Source: Lentisphaeria bacterium UBA1724 (GTDB lineage Bacteria > Verrucomicrobiota > Lentisphaeria > Oligosphaerales > Oligosphaeraceae). Taken from it: a DNA stretch of 18,031 nucleotides. Location: assembly GCA_002315885.1 (NCBI GenBank), contig DCIO01000050.1, positions 1 to 18,031 of the forward strand, in the 5' to 3' direction. The number at the start of each line of letters is the position of its first letter. Within the stretch, counting starts at the first letter, position 1. The notes beneath the pieces are model-generated. The model worked only from the letters and a program-made list of their open reading frames with translations, was not told the DNA's origin and searched no databases. Shown piece by piece: positions 8,401-14,544 of this stretch. The translations under genes were made by a program, and so were the position numbers.

Positions 8401-8721
8401 AAGCTCTTCATGGTGACCGCAGTGCCCCTGGAGGCCGTCCGCATCACCGCCCCAAAGACGGCGACCCTTGGCGAAGAATTCAAGTTCCAGGTGTCCGTGG
8501 GGGATAAGGCAGGGACCTTGTCCGACGCGGTGGTGCCCCTGCAGGTCACCATCACCACCCCCGAGGGCGAAACCGAGGGCACGGGATACTACGCTGCCGT
8601 GGACGGGAAGCTCACCGTCGCCGTCGCTCCCGCGAAGAATGACCTCCCTGGCACCTGGACCATCCAGGTGAAGGACCTGGCCGGCGGAAATGCCGCCTCC
8701 GTGGAAGTTCAGGTTAAATAG
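5458..8721 (+). CDS. Secreted LamG / glycosidase-like multidomain protein
   Basis: 1087 aa. A signal peptide covers about residues 1-31; the nearby VLPC is not a proper lipobox. Residues about 33-255 look like a LamG/concanavalin-like jelly-roll (AFEIWFNF at 104-111, GSWHCAAMTYNG at 181-192, FSLFLDGK at 196-203). Residues about 260-355 form a beta domain. Residues about 360-740 resemble a TIM barrel, with HSEVRDHS at 497-504 as a possible acid/base region and MYHGWASLFDR at 704-714 near the barrel end. Residues about 745-860 look like the Rossmann-like trimerisation domain of GH42-type enzymes (FRVLVMPNCAVLP at 812-824). Residues about 990-1087 are an Ig-like strand-rich domain. I cannot place it in a numbered GH family, and the catalytic residues are uncertain. 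It is the central and largest member of the plus-strand cluster, probably acting outside the cytoplasm on a polysaccharide or galactoside. Confidence 0.75.
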   Translation: MKTRILFAFFFLVASLAFFAEVLPCAPEADGAEIVGLWNFSDPSDPAQDFTMNFWPGRKLNGKTVEYAPGAFAFQPCIDEGAALKASGIAVKSQPQFIPDGAMAFEIWFNFDKGVNDLKRNRFMLFDKKIYFYQSDKEGANGGYMVYFDRTGVDKYKMTCWLGFGDKSVETGSEGLSIPAGSWHCAAMTYNGHGGFSLFLDGKCVRHVEFPEGHGKLAQNNTQLTIGDRSTSNYTPFAGLVTQAVLYKGIPNRYGMRPIFEPFPGKNVFYRFDEYPGIRIRFTNTTEKEFTDIRFYQDGKELTAMHRSELKSGKFVDYDLAVDVSLKAGKYSHAFRVEYQADGAEYSSECTFNYDLMARPTPYMPMVMWNQGDDPADAKEVGFTSDMVVVGSMGRVRDTGAPVPAEENASYAVECERFNRRARLGLRNIFWMIPGSWLSDKLKEDPAYARLNRAGKPIPNTNADVSLPIFKKFVEDVGRSVAMQFGTFTSVEGALIHSEVRDHSAISFRPEDVAAAEAATGAPIPEIATNKNSVDYRSIPNFPLNRVVPTDDPILKFYSWWWKHGDGWNDLHSILSKSLKSTGRNDLWTFFDPGVRSPAVWGNGGDVDIISQWTYSYPDPIKIGESTDELFAMVEGNPNQKVMKMTQVIWYRNKTAPVERMPADESERADWEKVVPEAKFITIAPDHLSIALWSMLARPVRGIMYHGWASLFDRNTKNQSAYKFTNSETAPRLKELAFSVVKPLGPMLLEVGDRQADVAMLESFASQIYTDCGSWGWSDSWEADMHLILQWAGYQPQIVYEETIRKNSLDKFRVLVMPNCAVLPQDIVDAIHDFQKKGGIVVADRKLCPAVIPDYVVPTYTRRRQAKEDKEALQERSVELRKVLDPYLSTPFRTSNLDLVGRMRQHGTTDYFFVMNDKRTYGDYLGQYHLVMEKGLPNSGRVSLERKEGFVYDLVEHTQVKVSDATAKGLSWNVEFGPGEGKLFMVTAVPLEAVRITAPKTATLGEEFKFQVSVGDKAGTLSDAVVPLQVTITTPEGETEGTGYYAAVDGKLTVAVAPAKNDLPGTWTIQVKDLAGGNAASVEVQVK

Positions 8722-8731
8722 ACGAAACCAA

Positions 8732-8827
8732 GAGAAGGTGGGCGACCCCCGCCGCGAATGCGGCAGTAAGGGCGTTCACGCCGCCCACTGGAGTAAGGGC
8801 GTTCACGCCGCCCACTGGAGAAGGTGG
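8732..8827. repeat. Hairpin cluster with 27-bp tandem repeat
   Basis: Three hairpins follow each other: GCCGC-GAAT-GCGGC at 8751-8764, then two GGCG-TTCA-CGCC hairpins at 8771-8782 and 8798-8809. The last two belong to a perfect 27-bp tandem unit (8765-8791, 8792-8818). The unit core GGGCGTTCACGCCGCCC is the same module found in the MITE-like element. A 10-bp direct repeat, GAGAAGGTGG, flanks the cluster (8732-8741 and 8818-8827). It lies in the gap between the LamG and SGNH genes and could influence readthrough or mRNA stability. Confidence 0.85.
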
Positions 8828-8884
8828 AAGCCCCTTCTGTTCTGTGTGAGCCCTTTTGGGCGAAGAAATCTAGAGAATTCATCC

Positions 8885-10216
8885 ATGCGTGTTTTTTTAG
8901 CAATCGTTGGTGTAATCATGTCCATGCAAATAATGGCGCAGAGTTTTCGGAATGAGATCTGCCTTCCCGAGTATCTTTACGTTTTGGAGGGTCAGCCCTG
9001 TGATTTGTTCACCCAGCCCATCCTGAAGCGGTGGCGCCCTTACGACGACCATGTGCGTTTTGAGGCAAAGGGCGTGACTTTCGCGCGTCGCTTGTCTACG
9101 GTGGCCACCATTGACAAGGCACCCGATGGCGCAAAAGTGAAGATCTCCCTGGTCAACAGCGATGACTTCGAGACTCTCCAGGAAGAGGAGTGCACCCTCC
9201 GTGTGGCCCAGGCAGGTCGGGATACGGGGCTGATCACAGCGCAGATCCTGGGTGACAGCTACACCAACGACGGCGCATTCTTCCGACAGGTGCTGACGAA
9301 TGCCTCGCTGGTCCCCAATCTGCAGTTGGTGGGATTGCGGAAATTCACGGAGGGACAATTTGACGAAGGGCGCGGAGGTTGGCGCTTGGCGAATTACTTC
9401 CAGATTCCCAAGGGCGAGTTCTGCTCCTACCACGGCTATATGCAGCCACAGGGAAATTACCGCTATTGGGGCGATCGGGTCTTCTGGGTCATGGCATGGA
9501 AGGTCTTCCGCAAGACTGCACCCAATACCTTCGAACCGAAATACTTCTGCGGACGCTATGATGCCTGCCTGGAACGCTATGACGAAGGCACGGGAACGCT
9601 CCTCAAGCCCCTAAAGGGCGACCTCCAATACGACAGCGCCCAGAAGACCTTCCTGCTTTTCGATGGCAAGAAGTGGATCCCCAAGACGGAGTCGGATTTC
9701 CAGTGGTCCTTCGACTACGGGAAATACCTCTCCATGTGGAATATCCATGCGCCGGAATTCCTCTTCGTGCAACTGGGCGTCAATGACTTCCGCAGTGACT
9801 ACAAGGCGGATTTCGCCCAGTGGAACGAACAGATTGCGGAAGTCAAGGAGGCCTATCTGAAAGCGGTGCCCAATGGCAAGTTCATTCTCTGCATCCCATG
9901 CAGCACCATGGGGACAGACGACAATGCGGCGGGGGATTTCAATACCAAGCTCAATGCCGCCATGTGGCGTTTCCGCAAGAATCTCATCGAGAATTTCAGT
10001 CATCGTGAGTCAGAGGGGTTCTACTTGCTGGATGCGGGCATCGGCGTCTCCAATGAATTCGGTTACAATCCCGAAAACAACGAGGCGAAGACGCTCCCCT
10101 ACGCGGGCTACAAGGGCAAGGAACGCATCGCCGTTCAGACGGGCAATCCCCATCCCTACGCCAACTACGCCACCATGGGCCTGCCCTTCGCCGCATTCAT
10201 CCAATACTACCGCTGA
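8885..10216 (+). CDS. Secreted SGNH/GDSL-type hydrolase
   Basis: 443 aa. A signal peptide covers residues 1-19 (MRVFLAIVGVIMSMQIMAQ). A short beta domain runs to about residue 115, followed by an SGNH hydrolase fold: block I ILGDSYTND at 121-129 with nucleophile Ser125, block II EGRGGWR at 161-167, block III QLGVNDF at 296-302 with Asn300, and block V GNPHPYANY at 420-428 with His423. The Asp usually three residues before the His is Gly here, so the triad may be a dyad or use another acid. Such enzymes often remove acetyl groups from xylan or other glycans; the substrate here is inferred. The open frame extends upstream through the hairpin repeats and into the previous gene, but ATG 8885 is chosen because the signal peptide starts there. 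No Shine-Dalgarno is visible. It lies 163 bp after the LamG gene and 94 bp before the symporter. Confidence 0.85.
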   Translation: MRVFLAIVGVIMSMQIMAQSFRNEICLPEYLYVLEGQPCDLFTQPILKRWRPYDDHVRFEAKGVTFARRLSTVATIDKAPDGAKVKISLVNSDDFETLQEEECTLRVAQAGRDTGLITAQILGDSYTNDGAFFRQVLTNASLVPNLQLVGLRKFTEGQFDEGRGGWRLANYFQIPKGEFCSYHGYMQPQGNYRYWGDRVFWVMAWKVFRKTAPNTFEPKYFCGRYDACLERYDEGTGTLLKPLKGDLQYDSAQKTFLLFDGKKWIPKTESDFQWSFDYGKYLSMWNIHAPEFLFVQLGVNDFRSDYKADFAQWNEQIAEVKEAYLKAVPNGKFILCIPCSTMGTDDNAAGDFNTKLNAAMWRFRKNLIENFSHRESEGFYLLDAGIGVSNEFGYNPENNEAKTLPYAGYKGKERIAVQTGNPHPYANYATMGLPFAAFIQYYR

Positions 10217-10217
10217 T

Positions 10218-10309
10218 TCAATTTTCAATTCTCAATTCTCAATTCTCAATTCTTGATTTGGGAAGCGAGTTAATGAATCGAGAATTGAGAATTGAGCATT
10301 GAGCATTGA
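10218..10309. repeat. Inverted heptamer array forming a long hairpin
   Basis: The left arm has five phased 7-mers (TCAATTT, then TCAATTC four times, 10218-10252). The right arm has four phased 7-mers in the complementary sense (GAATTGA twice, GCATTGA twice, 10282-10309). Since GAATTGA is the reverse complement of TCAATTC, about 28 bp of stem with two mismatches can form around a 29-base spacer. It fills the gap between the SGNH stop and the symporter start, and its right edge is 1 bp from the symporter ATG. Confidence 0.9.
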
Positions 10310-10310
10310 T

Positions 10311-12722
10311 ATGAACAATACCTACATGAGTTGGATTGACTGGGCGATACTTATCATCCCAGTCCTGTTTGTCATGTTCATGGGATTTTATTCCCGTCGA
10401 TATGTGCGTGGCGTGTCGGATTTTCTGGTTTGCGGGCGTGTCTGCGGGCGTTATGTGCTGAACATGGGTGAGGTGGCATATTCTCTGTCCATCATTGGGT
10501 TGGTCACCTACATTGAAATCAAATACAAGACGGGCTTTGCGCTGGGCTATTGGGGGGCAGTGCTGACGCCGTTGACGCTGGTGCTCTCCTTGACGGGGTT
10601 CGTGACCTACCGTTTTCGCGAGACCAAAGCCATGAGCCTGGGGCAATTCCTGGAGATCCGCTACAGCCGGTCCTTCCGTATTTTCGCCGCGGCGCTGCGT
10701 TCTCTGGCGGAGATGATTGCCAATATGATCATGCCTTCCATTGCGGCGCGATTCTTCATCCGGATGCTGAATCTCCCGGAGCAATTCCATTGTCTGGGCT
10801 TGACCATTCCCACGTTCGAGGCACTGATGATACTTTTCCTGACTCTGGCGGTGGCGCTGATTTGCTTCGGCGGGACCCTGGCGCTGGTGATTACCGATAC
10901 TATCCAGGGGATGATTCTCTATCCCCTGCTGATCTGCTTCGCCATCTTCATCCTCTGCAAATTCTCCTGGTCACAGGAGGTGATTCCCGTGATGCAGGAC
11001 CGCGCTGCGGGGGAGAGTTTCCTCAATCCCTTCGATGTGACGAAATTTCGGGATTTCAATGTCTTCACCATGGTCATTGCCGTGGCATTCAACGCGATTT
11101 TCCACCGCGGTTCCTGGCTGGGTGATGGCGTCTCCTGCGCGGCAAAATCTGCCCACGAGCAGAAGATGGCGTCCCTGCTGGCTTCCTGGAGATACTCCAT
11201 CATCAATGTCTTCTATATCCTGGTGGCCATTTGCTTGATTGTCTTCTTGAATCACAGGCATTTCGCACTCGAGGCAAATGTAGTGCGCCAGGAATTGGCG
11301 ACGCGTGCGCTGGCAGATGTTCTGAAAGACGGAAAATACGCCGACACGCGTGCGAAAGTCCAGGCCACCATCGACCAACTTCAGCCGCAATACAAGGAAA
11401 TCGGCGAGGGCGTTCCCCCGCTTTCACAGAATGACAATTTGGATACGCGGTTCCTGGAGCATATCCACCAGACGCTGAAGGAGGAGCGGCGCGCAGTCGC
11501 TCAGAGCGCAATCGACCAGAAGAATGCCACCTACGGCGATGACATTCCGGAGTCCGTCCAGCAGGAAGACCGCGCGGCGTTGATAGATGCCGAAGGGGAG
11601 GCAAACGACCTCTTCAAACAGTGCCGGACGCTCTTCAACCAGCTCTCACTTTCCGTCACCATGAAGGAACTCCTGCCGACGGGGCTATTTGGCGCATTCG
11701 CACTGCTGCTTTTCCTGGCAATGCTCTCCACCGACGACAGCCGTATCTTCAGCGCCACACTGACCATCGCACAGGATTGCATCCTGCCCTTCTTCCCCAA
11801 GGGACTGACACCTCAGAAACACGTGCGCATGATACGGTTGGTGGCAATCGGCATCGGTGTATTCTTTTTCTTCGGCTCAAAATACATGGGACAGCTGGAT
11901 TATATCCAATTTTTCGTCCAGATGGCATGTGCCATGTGGCTGGCGGGGTGCTGTCCCGTGATGATTTTCGGACTCTATTGGAAGAAGGGCACTACTCAGG
12001 CGGCCTGGACGGCGCTGATTACAGGGATGGTTGCCAGCTTCGTCTATCTGATGCTCCAGCGCAACTGGGCGGATTATGTCTATCCCTTCCTGGATAAACA
12101 GGGGTGGGTGCCAGCCTGCGACAGCGTCCTGCATTTCCTCAGCAAGCCATTCGGGGATTGGATTGTCTGGAGAATGCACCCCGTGGATTTCCCCGTCAAT
12201 TCCGTGGAATTCAATTTCTTTGCCAACGTCTTTACCATCCTGCTTTATGTGGTGGTGTCGCTTCTGACTTGCAAGGAGGATTTCAATATGGACCGCATGC
12301 TCCACCGTGGCGCATACGAGGACCCCGGAGAACACAAGGTCCTGAAGCGCGACTGGAGTCCGAAGGGAATCTTCAAGAGCATCATCGGGATTACCCCGGA
12401 ATACACCAGGGGAGACAGGGCCATCGCATACGGACTCTTCGCAAATACATTTATCTTCAGTTTCATCATCATCTTCCTGGGAAGCCTCATTTGGAATATC
12501 CACTGGCCCTGGACCAACGAAGGATGGAGTGTGTATTTCCTAATCAATAACCTGGTCATCCCCTGCGTGATTGCCGCCATTACCTCCGTGTGGTTCACGA
12601 TTGGCGGCGTCAAGGACCTCTTCGACCTATTCCGCACGCTCGCCAAACGCACGAAGGTGAATGTGCTGGATGACGGACGCGTGGAAGGAAATGTCTCCCT
12701 GGCAGATAAGGACGAGAATTAG
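10311..12722 (+). CDS. Sodium:solute symporter (SSS family) with soluble insert
   Basis: 803 aa integral membrane protein of the SSS (SGLT-like) family, which couples Na+ entry to uptake of sugars or other small solutes. About 14-15 hydrophobic segments are visible (for example about 10-27, 76-100, 168-190, 192-216, 296-314, 456-474, 508-524, 636-653, 705-727 and 743-764). Family-like motifs include VSDFLVCGR at 35-43 and LSTDDSRIFSA at 472-482, the latter in the region that supplies Na+ ligands in relatives. Residues about 315-450 form a charged, mostly helical insert between two membrane segments, which is longer than the usual loop. ATG 10311 is preferred over a TTG four codons upstream, which lies inside the heptamer array. 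No Shine-Dalgarno is visible. The stop codon overlaps an AATTAGG heptamer. It follows three secreted carbohydrate-active genes and probably imports a product of theirs (inference). Confidence 0.9.
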   Translation: MNNTYMSWIDWAILIIPVLFVMFMGFYSRRYVRGVSDFLVCGRVCGRYVLNMGEVAYSLSIIGLVTYIEIKYKTGFALGYWGAVLTPLTLVLSLTGFVTYRFRETKAMSLGQFLEIRYSRSFRIFAAALRSLAEMIANMIMPSIAARFFIRMLNLPEQFHCLGLTIPTFEALMILFLTLAVALICFGGTLALVITDTIQGMILYPLLICFAIFILCKFSWSQEVIPVMQDRAAGESFLNPFDVTKFRDFNVFTMVIAVAFNAIFHRGSWLGDGVSCAAKSAHEQKMASLLASWRYSIINVFYILVAICLIVFLNHRHFALEANVVRQELATRALADVLKDGKYADTRAKVQATIDQLQPQYKEIGEGVPPLSQNDNLDTRFLEHIHQTLKEERRAVAQSAIDQKNATYGDDIPESVQQEDRAALIDAEGEANDLFKQCRTLFNQLSLSVTMKELLPTGLFGAFALLLFLAMLSTDDSRIFSATLTIAQDCILPFFPKGLTPQKHVRMIRLVAIGIGVFFFFGSKYMGQLDYIQFFVQMACAMWLAGCCPVMIFGLYWKKGTTQAAWTALITGMVASFVYLMLQRNWADYVYPFLDKQGWVPACDSVLHFLSKPFGDWIVWRMHPVDFPVNSVEFNFFANVFTILLYVVVSLLTCKEDFNMDRMLHRGAYEDPGEHKVLKRDWSPKGIFKSIIGITPEYTRGDRAIAYGLFANTFIFSFIIIFLGSLIWNIHWPWTNEGWSVYFLINNLVIPCVIAAITSVWFTIGGVKDLFDLFRTLAKRTKVNVLDDGRVEGNVSLADKDEN

Positions 12723-12754
12723 GAATTATTTTCGCCCCGTCGATGATTTGAAAA

Positions 12755-12945
12755 CGCTCTGTTCCCTTAGAGGGTAGGTAATTGGCGTTTCCGCCTTTTG
12801 TGGCACAGCCCCGAAAGGCGGTACGGGCGTTCACGCCGCCCCAGGAGATCCCCCTGAAGAAGAAGCCCCTGGCATGCGGGCCGAAGGCGGTACGGGCGTT
12901 CACGCCGCCCAATTCGCGCACGGGCGTAAGCCCAGTGCGCAGTAC
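12755..12945 (+). repeat. Rearranged MITE-like element with internal duplication
   Basis: It begins CGC-TC-TGTTCC, then AGAGGGTAGGTAATT, followed by a GGCGTTTCCGCC module and an AAGGCGG/GGGCGTTCACGCCGCCC block. That block occurs twice, at 12815-12841 and 12884-12910, 69 bp apart. It ends with the 53-bp segment shared with window bases 1-53. The right terminal repeat is absent. It lies in the 302-bp gap between the symporter and the acetyltransferase gene, together with the hairpins at 12957-13014; nothing else is seen in that gap. Confidence 0.8.
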
Positions 12946-12956
12946 CCAATCAATCC

Positions 12957-13014
12957 CATTCCCCGTAGGGGATGTTTCGGCGCAGCCGACAGAGCCCCGG
13001 GATTATTCCCGGGG
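12957..13014. terminator. Hairpin cluster between convergent genes
   Basis: Three hairpins in a row: CAT-T-CCCC/GGGGATG (12957-12974, one bulge), TCGGC-GCA-GCCGA (12977-12989) and CCCCGGGA-TTAT-TCCCGGGG (12995-13014, 8-bp stem). The third ends 10 bases beyond the minus-strand stop at 13025, and the set lies downstream of the symporter on the other strand. None is followed by a U-run on either strand, so a standard intrinsic terminator is not shown. A bidirectional transcript 3' end is inferred from position. Confidence 0.5.
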
Positions 13015-13024
13015 ACGTGGGGTC

Positions 13025-14437
13025 CTATTTGTTATATTTCGCGAAGAGTTCTTTGAGTTCGGGGAGGGTGTTTTCCACTAATCTGGGGCGGTGTGGGCAG
13101 GTGTCGCAATTGCCGTGTCGTTGCAGGACTTCCGCGTGGCACTTTTCGAAGGTGTTGAACTGGAAGAGCATCAGGTGCGCGTTGGCGAAATCTCCCTCCT
13201 TGAGCCAGTTGTTCTTGCGCATCAGTTTCCAGGTCTCCCGGAGCTCTGCGGGGATGCAGTGGCCGTTGCGCCAGGACCAGGTCTTGACGGGCTTGACGGT
13301 GCCGTCGGGGAAACGCACGGGATAGGCTTCTCCTGCGGGGTGGATGCATGGGGCGTGCTGTTTGAATTCCACGAAATGCATATATGTGACGGTGGTGGGG
13401 CAGTCCACCAGGAGAATCCATCCGTCATCCTTTGCCAACAAATCCATGGGTGAGCCGTCGCCCATGGTTTCCACCAGGTGGTGGTTCTTGACATATTTCT
13501 CTGCGTCCTTGCCCCAGGCGGCAAAGGAGTGCGTGGGACTGAGGGAACGATGCACATCCGGCATGATGCGGAAGGCGTTGGGGAAGGCACCGATGACGCA
13601 GGGGGTGGTCTTGGGATCGTAGACGCCGTCCTCGTTGAAGTTGTAGAAATTGAAAGTGGGGAGCATGAGCACGCCCTCGGGTGTCAGCAACTCCTGGAGC
13701 ATCTTCAGCACCGCCTCGCGGCCGCCTGCTATTTTCCCCAGGCTGGTATAGGAGGAGTGCATCAGGAGCTTCATCTTGGGCTTGACACCCAGTTTCACCA
13801 GCGCTTCCCGGAATTGCTCGGGTGTGGTCACGTATTTGGGGACAATCCTGATTGCGCCCGCTTTCTCCAAATCACGGAAGCAATTCACCAGTTGTGTGAA
13901 TTCTTCCCGTGAATAGCGGAAATCCAGGGCGTATTCCGCACGTCGCACGGCCTCGAAGAGGGTGATTGAACCATCGCAGAAACCCAGCACCGTTTCCAGG
14001 TCCCTTAGGTCCTTTTTGGCTATCGAAGCGTCCACCAGGGACACAATCATATTCTTGGCGCGTACGGCGCCGGCGTAGGGGTGGATGTCCTCGACCATCG
14101 CCAGTTGGGAGGAATACCTCTCGACCAACTGGTCAATGCGGGATTTCAATGCCGTCTCATCCGCACCGCATTTCGCCAGGTTATTCACAAAATTCAAGCG
14201 CTTCACGGCACAATCCGCCAGAAAATCCATCTTCCCTTTTGCAAATACGATATCCCGCTCGCCCTGGGTGGAGTCTTCCAGAGTCTTCGCTAGGCGCGCG
14301 GCTAAATCTTGTTCCACATACGCCTGGAGTTCCTGGAATTCTGCAGGGGTGGTCTGGGAGAATGCGGCACGCTCGGCGTCCTGGGGCAGGGCGGGTGCAA
14401 AGAGGGAATTGATGAGAGTCAGTTTTGCGCTATCCAT
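13025..14437 (-). CDS. AAC(3)-like N-acetyltransferase with extra N-terminal domain
   Basis: 470 aa. Residues about 203-430 match the AAC(3) (antibiotic N-acetyltransferase) family, which transfers acetyl from acetyl-CoA to an amino group: LLMHSSYTSLG at 224-234, GGREAVLKMLQELL at 238-251, LMLPTFNF at 257-264, and the signature RSLSPTHSFAAWG at 297-309 with His303. Many members act on amino sugars rather than drugs, so antibiotic resistance should not be assumed. Residues 1-200 are an unrecognised mostly helical domain ending in a possible winged-helix segment, which makes the protein much longer than the usual roughly 260-300 aa. The C-terminus carries CH at 433-434, His441 and CDTCPH at 444-449, a possible metal site. 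No signal peptide or Shine-Dalgarno is visible. It follows the ACT-MBL gene on the same strand by 107 bp, probably as a two-gene operon. Confidence 0.8.
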   Translation of the reverse strand: MDSAKLTLINSLFAPALPQDAERAAFSQTTPAEFQELQAYVEQDLAARLAKTLEDSTQGERDIVFAKGKMDFLADCAVKRLNFVNNLAKCGADETALKSRIDQLVERYSSQLAMVEDIHPYAGAVRAKNMIVSLVDASIAKKDLRDLETVLGFCDGSITLFEAVRRAEYALDFRYSREEFTQLVNCFRDLEKAGAIRIVPKYVTTPEQFREALVKLGVKPKMKLLMHSSYTSLGKIAGGREAVLKMLQELLTPEGVLMLPTFNFYNFNEDGVYDPKTTPCVIGAFPNAFRIMPDVHRSLSPTHSFAAWGKDAEKYVKNHHLVETMGDGSPMDLLAKDDGWILLVDCPTTVTYMHFVEFKQHAPCIHPAGEAYPVRFPDGTVKPVKTWSWRNGHCIPAELRETWKLMRKNNWLKEGDFANAHLMLFQFNTFEKCHAEVLQRHGNCDTCPHRPRLVENTLPELKELFAKYNK

Positions 14438-14460
14438 AAGTAAGTGTTCTGTTGTTTTTT

Positions 14461-14481
14461 CGCGGCAATGGAATTGCCGCG
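14461..14481. other. Perfect hairpin in leader of acetyltransferase gene
   Basis: CGCGGCAA-TGGAA-TTGCCGCG is an 8-bp perfect stem with a 5-base loop, 23 bases upstream of the acetyltransferase start. On the minus strand it is followed by six A residues, not U, so it is not an intrinsic terminator in that direction. It could shape the 5' leader or protect the mRNA after processing. Confidence 0.7.
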
Positions 14482-14518
14482 CACAGGACTAGGTTTCCTG
14501 GGACAGGGGGAGCCTCCT

Positions 14519-14537
14519 CGATGGCGGGACGCCGTCG
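14519..14537. other. Hairpin just past ACT-MBL stop
   Basis: CGATGGCG-GGA-CGCCGTCG forms an 8-bp stem with one G-T pair, starting 7 bases after the minus-strand stop of the ACT-MBL gene. There is no U-run. It may mark a partial transcript end or a processing site between the two minus-strand genes. Confidence 0.55.
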
Positions 14538-14544
14538 GTACACT

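Noticed and set aside
8690..8884. SGNH gene starting at 8690
   Set aside because: The extra segment overlaps the previous gene and translates the hairpin repeats; the signal peptide begins at 8885.
12782..13081. Plus-strand open frame across the 12.8-13.0 kb repeats
   Set aside because: It is translated repeat DNA and runs into the 3' end of the acetyltransferase gene; no ribosome-binding site or domain.
13025..14437. Antibiotic-resistance gene
   Set aside because: The AAC(3)-like fold includes many enzymes acting on metabolites; there is an extra domain, no resistance context, and the sequence cannot show drug activity.
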